A stretch of DNA of 14,700 nucleotides from Bacteroidota bacterium (GTDB lineage Bacteria; Bacteroidota; Rhodothermia; Rhodothermales; UBA10348): assembly GCA_004356385.1 (NCBI GenBank), contig SMXL01000034.1:1-14700 (forward strand), read 5' to 3'. This document shows positions 8,620 through 14,700 of this stretch, one piece after another (position 1 is the first letter of the stretch; each line of letters opens with the position of its first letter). A program made the position numbers and the translations under genes. The notes under the pieces are model-generated. The model was given only the letters and a program-made list of their open reading frames with translations. It had not been told where the DNA came from and did no database searches.

Positions 8620-8746
8620 AAAACGACTAGAACGAGTCCAAAAGTGGCGATTATGGCGATTGTTTACGCGATTCCAATTGGGCACAATGATTGTGTAAAC
8701 CAGTTGAGATACTAAGGTATTTATACCCTCGAAACCCACCTTCACG
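8620..8746 (+). promoter_or_regulatory. Structured 127-bp spacer with direct and inverted repeats (possible internal promoter/operator)
   Basis: This is the longest gap inside the cluster. TGGCGATT occurs twice (8645-8652, 8654-8661) and GCGATT a third time at 8668-8673. GTTTAC (8662-8667) is complementary to GTAAAC (8695-8700). CACAAT-g-ATTGTG (8683-8695) is a perfect 6-bp inverted repeat with one central base, the form of a small dimer-bound operator. GGTAT-TT-ATACC (8716-8727) is another perfect inverted repeat in an A+T-rich stretch just before the next gene. No good -35/-10 pair is visible. The region could separate expression of the last three genes from the synthase, or regulate mRNA stability. 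Function is inference. Confidence 0.35.
8683..8695. repeat. Perfect inverted repeat, 6-bp arms, 1-bp spacer
   Basis: The sequence reads CACAAT, a central G, then ATTGTG. It lies about 50 bases upstream of the small membrane protein gene, nested inside the longer GTTTAC/GTAAAC inverted repeat. The symmetry is seen directly; an operator role is only a possibility. Confidence 0.4.
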
Positions 8747-9124
8747 ATGGAACTCGTTCCAATACTATCGACCATTATTCTGGTAGGAACCGTTGCGACG
8801 TTTATACTCGCCGTTGCTGCCTACATCTTGTACAAAATTCGAGAGAGAAGGGATTTCGAGAATGGATCCTTACACGTGTCTACTGAAGCAGACCCTCACG
8901 TCCTCGTTTCCCCGCAACCGTACCCTGTTCAAAGCGCTCCCTCCCCTGTCGAAGCCCGCACACCACCTGTGGCGGGCCTGGGACAAGTACCCTCACGACG
9001 GAGTTCAGTGTTTTGGGAATACACCGACGAAGGATTTGTACCGGTAAGACCGCAGGCATCCGACTCGTCTTCGACGTCTGACGCATCCGAGCGCGCTCCG
9101 AATGGAGGAACCGCGTGGCTATAG
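8747..9124 (+). CDS. Small single-pass membrane protein with Pro/Ser-rich tail
   Basis: This 125-residue protein is not recognised as a known family. Residues about 5-28 form one strongly hydrophobic helix. It is followed at once by K30-I-R-E-R-R, which by the positive-inside rule places the long C-terminal part in the cytoplasm. The tail is rich in Pro, Ser and Ala and looks disordered, except for a short conserved-looking patch FWEYTDEGFVPV (about 89-100) and an acidic, serine-rich end. It sits directly after the synthase gene, where small accessory membrane proteins occur in related systems (PgaD after PgaC; BcsF beside BcsE). By topology and size it resembles a membrane anchor or recruiter more than PgaD, which has two membrane helices. 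A role in bringing the degenerate GGDEF protein to the synthase is a hypothesis. The frame is supported by its position and clear membrane segment; no strong ribosome binding site is seen. Confidence 0.65.
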   Translation: MELVPILSTIILVGTVATFILAVAAYILYKIRERRDFENGSLHVSTEADPHVLVSPQPYPVQSAPSPVEARTPPVAGLGQVPSRRSSVFWEYTDEGFVPVRPQASDSSSTSDASERAPNGGTAWL

Positions 9125-9135
9125 TACAGCTGTTC

Positions 9136-9161
9136 CCTGCGGTTTGGGCAGGATATTTTTT
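9136..9161 (+). terminator. Hairpin plus T-run inside the cluster (possible terminator/attenuator)
   Basis: CCTGC (9136-9140), a 7-base loop and GCAGG (9148-9152) form a G+C-rich 5-bp stem. ATA and six T residues (9156-9161) follow. The shape is that of a weak intrinsic terminator 12 bp after the small membrane protein gene. The stem is short, so partial readthrough into the last two genes is more likely than a full stop. Confidence 0.35.
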
Positions 9162-9211
9162 CTTGAATCGCACACAACATTCGACATCCCCTCACCAAAA
9201 AAGAGAGTGAG

Positions 9212-11536
9212 ATGCGGGCTGTTCAAATTCAGCGAATAAATATTTTCTGGTTTCTCACGCTTGGCGTGACTGCTCTTGCAGCTGCATTTCTCGTGTATCT
9301 GCTATTGCTCGAAAGTGCCTTGGGCGCATTCCGGATCAGCGAGGCATCACCAGCCAATCTCGGTTCGATTCAACGACCAACGATCGGAATCCTGGAAAGC
9401 GCATCTTCGAGAGCTGCGTACGAACGACTATTTACGTCGGGGGTAGGAGCGGCCCGATATGATACATCGCGCGTTTCCTGGGAGCGTGTTCTGGCACGCC
9501 GGTCGGCTAACAATCTGATAGCGTTAGATGATGGGAATCTCTCGCTGGAATTGTCAACGCGAGCGAGCGACCCAGGCTCATTGATTGGAGAGAATCACGA
9601 TATCCTGGTACTTCCAGCAGCGCTTTCGCTCAGCGATGAACAACTCGTTCAGATTGAAGAATTTGTACAATCCGGCGGCAGTTTACTGGTTTCATGGAGT
9701 GCTGGCCTCTACGATGAAAATCTGATCTGGCGAGGGTGGGGATTTCTTGAGACGACCATGGGGATTCAGTTCGACAGTTACGTCGAGTCTGGTCCCGGAG
9801 TGTTTCGCGTTTCTGCCGACACTTTTCCTGGAGTCGTACCGAGTGGAGTGTATGTACCAAAGTGGGTTTTCGACTCGATCAAAGCGGATCGGATGAACCT
9901 TATGTCTGTACGGGAATCCGGCGAATTTCTCCGTAGTCAACAACAAGCGGCAGCACATGAGTTCGCACCTCTTACCGACTATGTCTGGATTGATACGCTT
10001 GGAGTAACCAATCTGGATTTCGACTACGCGACGGTCGAAGGACCGGCGCGCTATCGGTCGGGTTCAACAACGACGGATGGGGTCATCGTCTCCTATTACA
10101 CCAGGCGAGGATACCGAGACACGTCAGAGACACCTTTTCCTCGAACAGCAGGGACGACACGTCGATTTACCTTCCGAGGTAACACCCTGATTACCGCAGG
10201 TATTCCAGGTGGATATCGGGCCAAGATTCAAGTTTATAATCCAGGTGTAGCTGTTCGGATTACGGATCCAGATCGAGTTTACTCGGCGGGGTTCTGGTAT
10301 GATTTTGCAACAGATCAAGGCGTTCAGTACGACGCTCTGAACCCGGTTTCAGGGTTGGTATACGGTACATTTGGCGAAGGCCGAATCGTATTCATGGGAT
10401 TTGGTCCGGATGCCCTCGGTGCTTCGTTGGGCGACCCCGAGGATGAAGAAGTGTTCGGTCGCCTATATGACAACGTGTTGAGTTTTCTTCGGCGCGAACC
10501 CATTGTCTGGACGCACGACTGGCCACTCGGTCACGCAGGCGCCGTAATGATGACGGCCAACATGGATGGGCCGTCTTCGAACGCAACCCAGATGGCTACG
10601 TTTTTTGAGAATCAAAACGTGTCTGCGACCGTGTTCGTAGACGCATCGCTCGCTTCGAATTATCCGGAACTCGTCTCGCGACTTTATAACCAGGGCGACA
10701 TCGGAATTCTTGATCCTGCGAGCGAGAAAATTGCAGGTTCTGTTGACGCACTTCGAACTCGGTTCCGCAGATATCGACAGACGCTCGTGGAGATCGTCGG
10801 TGGGCCTGTCACGGGATATCGATCAACGGTGCGAGGGGCCCTGTCCCGCAACACGAAGGAGGCATTGTCGTCCGAAGGATACACCTACTTTTTACCCGAT
10901 TCGATTGGTCGGAGAACCACCCCAAAAATCATGGGGCCTCCATTTGAATCCTTGACACGGCTTGGAGTCACCATGCGAAACTACGATCGTCGTCAACTCC
11001 TTTCGAATCGAACAAACCCTACGGCGATGGACTCACTTTTACTGCCTGAGGCCTATCGAGTGTTGGACGAAGGCGGAGTGTTCAGGTTGACGCTGCCCAT
11101 GGAGATTTTTGCATCCAATGAACAGGTGTCGATACTCGGGCAGTTCGTTCAGCGCCTGAGACAGGAAAAGTTCTGGTTCGCGTCCGGTTCTGAGATTGCC
11201 CACTGGTGGCGCTTGAGAAACGGATTGAATGTATCGGTCGAGCAGCGAAGCAAATCTCGAATTTTTGTCCGTGTATCCAATGATAACGGCGACACGGCTG
11301 AAGAAGCAACGGTCAGTATTGCGCTCGGTGAATCTGTCACGTCCGTCAATATTCGGCCTGAGTTGATCAACATATTGAAGTCCGTTCCTGACGAAATTGA
11401 TGTGCCTCCGTACGTACTCAGAGAGAACGGAACCGTGCTGGATCTGATCATCAAGCAGTTGAAGCCGCAACAGTACCGCATCTTTCACATTGACCTCGTC
11501 AGTCCGGCATTCACTGCTAGATTCGCCTCGAACTGA
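9212..11536 (+). CDS. Membrane-anchored GATase-like / NodB-like pseudo-deacetylase (paralogue 1)
   Basis: This is a 774-residue protein. Residues about 11-34 form one N-terminal membrane segment after a basic tail (R2, R8), with no obvious cleavage site, so it is probably anchored with the bulk in the periplasm. A purine-rich GAGAGTGAG (9203-9211) immediately before the ATG supports the start. Residues about 55-430 contain a GATase/Rossmann-like fold (ILVLPA at 131-136; SGGSLLVSW at 154-162; GRIVFMGFG at 390-398), with an inserted beta-rich segment at about 190-380. Residues about 440-665 align with the NodB/CE4 fold but the catalytic motifs are broken. Motif 1 is A449-N-M-D-G, so the base Asp is Met451 and only Asp452 remains. 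In motif 2 the two metal-binding His positions read L500 and S504. Motif 3 is G536-Y-R-S-T without the Pro. Residues about 670-770 look like a beta-sandwich. In Pga and Pel systems this place belongs to an active deacetylase. Here a structural or polymer-binding role is inferred. Confidence 0.8.
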   Translation: MRAVQIQRINIFWFLTLGVTALAAAFLVYLLLLESALGAFRISEASPANLGSIQRPTIGILESASSRAAYERLFTSGVGAARYDTSRVSWERVLARRSANNLIALDDGNLSLELSTRASDPGSLIGENHDILVLPAALSLSDEQLVQIEEFVQSGGSLLVSWSAGLYDENLIWRGWGFLETTMGIQFDSYVESGPGVFRVSADTFPGVVPSGVYVPKWVFDSIKADRMNLMSVRESGEFLRSQQQAAAHEFAPLTDYVWIDTLGVTNLDFDYATVEGPARYRSGSTTTDGVIVSYYTRRGYRDTSETPFPRTAGTTRRFTFRGNTLITAGIPGGYRAKIQVYNPGVAVRITDPDRVYSAGFWYDFATDQGVQYDALNPVSGLVYGTFGEGRIVFMGFGPDALGASLGDPEDEEVFGRLYDNVLSFLRREPIVWTHDWPLGHAGAVMMTANMDGPSSNATQMATFFENQNVSATVFVDASLASNYPELVSRLYNQGDIGILDPASEKIAGSVDALRTRFRRYRQTLVEIVGGPVTGYRSTVRGALSRNTKEALSSEGYTYFLPDSIGRRTTPKIMGPPFESLTRLGVTMRNYDRRQLLSNRTNPTAMDSLLLPEAYRVLDEGGVFRLTLPMEIFASNEQVSILGQFVQRLRQEKFWFASGSEIAHWWRLRNGLNVSVEQRSKSRIFVRVSNDNGDTAEEATVSIALGESVTSVNIRPELINILKSVPDEIDVPPYVLRENGTVLDLIIKQLKPQQYRIFHIDLVSPAFTARFASN

Positions 11537-11543
11537 CATCTGA

Positions 11544-13517
11544 ATGAATTCCCATTTTAGACACATACCGATGCTTCGAATCTGGTTGCTTTTCGTACTG
11601 GGGATATTCACTGTCGAAGATGGATATGCTCAAGCGGTTACCGTGCGCACTCAATATGAGTATCCAGCCCGTACAGTAACGCATGATATTTCGCGCCTGC
11701 AAAATGCGGCGAACGCACGTGTTGTCGTCATTCGGTCAAACCAGACGATCGTTCACGGGGATGACGATGGACGTCAGGTCAATCAGGCGGTCGTCCATTG
11801 GGAGCTTTTTCTATCTGGTCTTCAGATCCCATACAGCGTTCGGGACGACGTAAATCTAAATCGTCGAATATCCAAGAAGACCCTTGTCCTCGTACTGCCC
11901 GCAGTTGAATCGATTTCAGAGTTGCAACGCGGTCATATTTTGGACTTTATCCGAAATGGAGGAGGGATTATTGCTTCAGGGAGAACCGGCGTTTACGATG
12001 AAAACGGCTGGCCAGGAAAGAGCAGTTTCTTGACGAAAATATTTGGTGTGGAGGTCGTGGACTCATTTCCCGCTCAATCGTTTGGATTTTACCAAACGAT
12101 CGAAAGTCACTCATCTCTGTCCGTCGGGATTTCTCCCGGGTTCGAATTAAACGTTGCTCCCCGGACGCGATTGCCCGTTGTCCGCCCAGGTTCGTCGACA
12201 TCGTTGGGAAAAGTTAAGACATATGCAACGACGAATCGGGACCGTTTTGAAGACCTGACGACGATGGTAACGGGTTCGCACGGCAAGGGGAGGTTTCTGT
12301 GGACAGGGTTCCTTCCGCAGGACATTTCGCGGAACGAGGAGCAACAGGAGAATTACCAGCGCCTCATGATCAATGCATTGGCACACGTATCCGGATCCCT
12401 GACCGTCTCGGTTTCTCGGTGGCCTGCAGGCAAAGACATGGCACTGACGGTTGCAGCTTTACCGTCACCCGGCTTCGATGCAAGAACATACCTGGTAAAC
12501 ACGGATCATTTTTTGACCCTGATCGAAGACGCAAACATCCCGGCCAGTTTCTACTTCGCATCCGACGAGATTACGACCTTTCCGAGCCTGTATCGTCGCG
12601 CGATTTCATCGGGGTCTGAAATCGGTCTGACGGCTGACAACGATGACCTGATGATTGACTCGTCGTTGACCTACCAGGCTCATCGTCTGTCGACCGCAAT
12701 TCGATCCCTTCGTCTGAGTAGAGCCCATGGGGTGTATCCTCCCGGGGGTTTTCTTGACGGGAATACGATTCGTGCCCTCGATAGAGTGGGTGCTGCTTAC
12801 GTGATCCGAGCCGAGTCCAGACCCAGTGTACCCGGTATCCTGGACTGGTGGAATTTCGTCGATTTCCGGGAGTCGTTTGACGCCACAGAAGATGAAGACC
12901 CCGTGGCAGACGCTATCACAGACTCCGAATCGTACGAAATCGAGCGTTTTTCGAGTCGAATTACGAATTTTGACGAGGATTCTGGCTCGAGGAATAAGAT
13001 GAGAGGTCGTTTGGCGATATCAATCGTTCCATTTTCCGCGTCTTTTGGAATCGATTTCGAGGCGGCGTACAGGCATTTCAAGAATAGCGGTGGACATTTT
13101 GTTCTACCATTCTTCCCGGAACAGTATGGACCCTACTCGAGGGCGAGCGATAATTTGAGTCATACACTCAAGATCGCGTCGGAAGACAATACGTGGATTA
13201 CAACGGCGTCTGACGCACTGATCTGGTGGCGAACTCGAGCGAATCTAAAACCAGTCCTTAAACCAGCGGGTCAAAACGAAATCTACATTGTTCTCGAAAA
13301 TTCGCTCGATCACACCGTGCACGATGTCGTGCTCGACGTGTATATGAATATGGAAACGACGTCTTCCGTCCACGTCTCGCCACCCGCGCGAATCATCCCG
13401 ACCTCGGAGCTCGCGCGTGACATGACAGGAGGCGTTCTTGTAGACTTCTCAAAGCCCATCCAAATTCTTATATCGGACGTGCTCCCCGGACAGAATCGAA
13501 TCGAAATCAACTGGTAG
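11544..13517 (+). CDS. Secreted GATase-like / NodB-like pseudo-deacetylase (paralogue 2)
   Basis: This is a 657-residue protein that starts 7 bp after the previous stop, so the two are probably co-translated; ATG 11571 (residue 10) is an alternative start. A hydrophobic segment (about 12-23) and A29-Q-A31 suggest a cleaved signal peptide, unlike the anchored paralogue. Domain order is the same as in paralogue 1: a GATase/Rossmann-like region (about 57-285; LVLVLPA at 114-120, GVYDEN at 149-154, GKGRFLWTGF at 247-256), a NodB-like region (about 290-565) and a beta-sandwich (about 566-657). Matching landmarks in the two proteins include YDEN, NxxAxxxF before a GxxIG turn, and WWRxRxxL. The NodB motifs are lost: TVAALP (302-307) replaces T-F-D-D-G, and T363 and D367 stand at the metal-binding His positions. 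Motif 3 is partly kept as Y-P-P-G-G (398-402). Deacetylase activity is therefore unlikely. A role in binding or guiding polymer in the periplasm is inferred from position in the cluster. Confidence 0.8.
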   Translation: MNSHFRHIPMLRIWLLFVLGIFTVEDGYAQAVTVRTQYEYPARTVTHDISRLQNAANARVVVIRSNQTIVHGDDDGRQVNQAVVHWELFLSGLQIPYSVRDDVNLNRRISKKTLVLVLPAVESISELQRGHILDFIRNGGGIIASGRTGVYDENGWPGKSSFLTKIFGVEVVDSFPAQSFGFYQTIESHSSLSVGISPGFELNVAPRTRLPVVRPGSSTSLGKVKTYATTNRDRFEDLTTMVTGSHGKGRFLWTGFLPQDISRNEEQQENYQRLMINALAHVSGSLTVSVSRWPAGKDMALTVAALPSPGFDARTYLVNTDHFLTLIEDANIPASFYFASDEITTFPSLYRRAISSGSEIGLTADNDDLMIDSSLTYQAHRLSTAIRSLRLSRAHGVYPPGGFLDGNTIRALDRVGAAYVIRAESRPSVPGILDWWNFVDFRESFDATEDEDPVADAITDSESYEIERFSSRITNFDEDSGSRNKMRGRLAISIVPFSASFGIDFEAAYRHFKNSGGHFVLPFFPEQYGPYSRASDNLSHTLKIASEDNTWITTASDALIWWRTRANLKPVLKPAGQNEIYIVLENSLDHTVHDVVLDVYMNMETTSSVHVSPPARIIPTSELARDMTGGVLVDFSKPIQILISDVLPGQNRIEINW

Positions 13518-13519
13518 CG

Positions 13520-14287
13520 TTAACGGAAGAGTTTGTCCTTCTGCAGCATCGCCATCGGATCATCTGTGCCCATCGGTCCGTGTCGATAGAGAAATGGCTC
13601 GCCGTATTCGGCACCCACTCGGTACCCGTATGAGATGGCCCTGGCTTCGACGAGCTTCATGAATCCCGCATTGGAGACGAACGTTTCGGGCTCGTCGGAC
13701 TTGCCTTCATAATCGGGATTATGAAATTGCGATCCGAATGCACGTAGTGCCTTCATCCGCCGTTCCCATACGCTACTCACATCCACGACAATCGTAGGTA
13801 TGAATTCGATCGACTGCATGAAGTGCAGGACGTGTGTCGGGCGCCAGGGTTTAAGGATCTGTCCGTCATCATCCCTCACCTCGATTCGGATTAGCCCCGA
13901 AAAAAAAACTGCCTCAGTGACCAGACGAGTGGCATTTCCGTGGTCCGGATGGCGACAATCCGGTGCGGTAATCAACAGCATTTTAGGTTGGTACCTACGC
14001 AAGACCCGAATCACCTTTTCTCTGTTCTCGGCCGAATTTTCGATATTTCCATCGGACACCCCAAGATTATCTCTAACCGCTATCCCCAGGATTTTTGCCG
14101 ACGCAGCCGCTTCCTGCGCACGAATCTCGGCCGTCCCCCGCGATCCCAGTTCGCCTCTGGTCAGGTCGGCGATCCCGACCTGGTATCCCTTTTCAACGAG
14201 TACGCAGACGGTACCACCCGCCGACAGTTCAACATCGTCGGGATGGGCGCCGATCGCGAGGACATCCAATGTTTTAGAATCAGGCAA
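13520..14287 (-). CDS. bshB1: Bacillithiol biosynthesis deacetylase BshB1 (PIG-L/LmbE family)
   Basis: This 255-residue zinc enzyme of the LmbE-like family is expected to deacetylate N-acetylglucosaminyl-malate to glucosaminyl-malate in bacillithiol synthesis. The signature A14-H15-P16-D17-D18-V-E20 is intact, and R112-H-P-D-H116-G provides the third zinc ligand. D8, the DLTRGELG block (41-48) and HNPDYEGK (189-196) match BshB1 proteins closely, and the length is normal for the family (about 230-255). The best start is a TTG at 14287, because family members begin a few residues before the LDVLAIGAHPDD block; no strong ribosome binding site is visible. It lies 96 bp downstream of leuS on the same strand. 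Its stop is 2 bp from the stop of the convergent pseudo-deacetylase gene. A general PIG-L deacetylase acting on another GlcNAc conjugate is the alternative. I see no reason to link it to the polysaccharide cluster. Confidence 0.88.
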   Translation of the reverse strand: MPDSKTLDVLAIGAHPDDVELSAGGTVCVLVEKGYQVGIADLTRGELGSRGTAEIRAQEAAASAKILGIAVRDNLGVSDGNIENSAENREKVIRVLRRYQPKMLLITAPDCRHPDHGNATRLVTEAVFFSGLIRIEVRDDDGQILKPWRPTHVLHFMQSIEFIPTIVVDVSSVWERRMKALRAFGSQFHNPDYEGKSDEPETFVSNAGFMKLVEARAISYGYRVGAEYGEPFLYRHGPMGTDDPMAMLQKDKLFR

Positions 14288-14383
14288 TGTACTTGAGCCG
14301 GTTTCGGGTTCGTGCTGGGAAGGGTGTCCGAGTTGGATGGTTGGCAGAGTCGGAAAGGGAGAATTCTCAGGTCAGTGCTGGTC

Positions 14384-14700
14384 TCAATCTACGACGAGGT
14401 TGACAATTCGGCCGGGAACATAAATTTCGCGCTTTATATCCTTTCCGTCCAAAAATTTTGCGACGTTTTGATCAGATTTTGCTACGGCGATGACGTCTGT
14501 TTCAGGGGCCGACAGTGATATATTTATGGATGCTCGAACTTTTCCGTTGACTTGAACGGCGATGGTTACCGTGTCCTCCACTAGAAATCGCTCATCGGCC
14601 ATCGGCCAGGGTTCGTACGTCAGTGACTCCGTATGACCCAACTTGCTCCACAATTCCTCGGAGATATGAGGGGCCAATGGTGCGAGCAAAAGAATAAAGG
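14384..14700 (-). CDS. leuS: Leucyl-tRNA synthetase, C-terminal end (partial)
   Basis: Only the last roughly 105 codons of the gene are in the window; the frame stays open to the right edge. The sequence LLAPLAPHISEELW belongs to the end of the anticodon-binding helical domain of class Ia LeuRS. The rest (VNGKVRASI, then a D-G-K-D-I-K-R-E-I-Y-V-P-G-R-I-V-N stretch to the end) is the C-terminal domain that contacts the tRNA-Leu corner. The stop codon is at 14384-14386. The catalytic HIGH and KMSKS motifs lie outside. It is a housekeeping gene with an ordinary C-terminus, and marks the right flank of the accessory cluster. Confidence 0.95.
   Translation of the reverse strand, partial: FILLLAPLAPHISEELWSKLGHTESLTYEPWPMADERFLVEDTVTIAVQVNGKVRASINISLSAPETDVIAVAKSDQNVAKFLDGKDIKREIYVPGRIVNLVVD

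Noticed and set aside
7996..8775. 259-codon minus-strand frame opposite the synthase gene
   Set aside because: It is antisense to a gene with complete GT2 motifs. The translation is rich in Arg, Asn and Gln with no domain, as expected from a mirrored coding frame.
11039..11611. 190-codon minus-strand frame across the junction of the two pseudo-deacetylase genes
   Set aside because: It is a shadow of two well-supported coding regions, without family resemblance or its own start signal.
9212..13517. Active PgaB-like or PelA-like deacetylases
   Set aside because: The first Asp of motif 1 and both His of motif 2 are missing in both proteins, so annotation as active polysaccharide deacetylases would mislead.
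13800..14423. 207-codon plus-strand frame opposite bshB1
   Set aside because: The minus strand encodes a clear LmbE-family protein with zinc ligands; the plus-strand product is Ser/Arg-rich and unrecognisable.
1..14700. CRISPR arrays, tRNA or rRNA genes, insertion sequences, phage genes
   Set aside because: No regularly spaced repeats, cloverleaf-like sequences, transposase motifs or terminal inverted repeats were seen on either strand.

Overview
The window looks like chromosomal DNA from a diderm (Gram-negative-type) bacterium, probably of the Bacteroidota/Rhodothermota/Balneolota neighbourhood. Three observations support this. A TPR protein ends in an outer-membrane beta-barrel, a secreted protein has a lipobox, and a bacillithiol deacetylase gene (bshB1) follows leuS. 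Base composition is near 50 % G+C, and most genes lack a strong Shine-Dalgarno sequence, which is common in that group. The taxonomic guess is an inference, not a demonstration.

Layout. Positions 1-1789 (minus strand) hold most of a large lipoprotein with Ig-like N-terminal domains and a PQQ/WD-like beta-propeller; its 3' end lies outside the window. A 365-bp divergent spacer follows. Then a plus-strand cluster of six genes runs from 2155 to 13517: (1) a RecA/KaiC-like pseudo-ATPase fused to a degenerate GGDEF domain; (2) a very large TPR protein with a C-terminal beta-barrel; (3) a processive family-2 glycosyltransferase with all catalytic motifs; (4) a small single-pass membrane protein; (5) and (6) two paralogous exported proteins with a GATase/Rossmann-like domain, a NodB/CE4-like domain without its catalytic residues, and a C-terminal beta-sandwich. 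The cluster ends 2 bp from the convergent stop codon of bshB1, which is preceded on the minus strand by the 3' end of leuS.

How the genes may work together. The cluster resembles a synthase-dependent exopolysaccharide secretion system (the class containing Pga, Bcs, Pel and Alg), but its composition matches none of the textbook operons. The GT2 would polymerise and extrude the polymer. The TPR/barrel protein would carry it across the periplasm and outer membrane, in the manner of PgaA, BcsC or PelB. The two pseudo-deacetylases sit where PgaB or PelA would act, but appear unable to deacetylate. The first gene keeps an exact RxxD c-di-GMP inhibitory site at canonical spacing from a ruined GGDEF signature (LDNER), behind a ruined P-loop. 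That is the design of the c-di-GMP receptors PelD and BcsE. The small membrane protein could be its membrane partner. The main proposal is therefore an undescribed or poorly described c-di-GMP-gated exopolysaccharide system with a BcsE/PelD-like receptor and a pair of pseudo-deacetylases. The functional part of this is inference from motifs and gene order.
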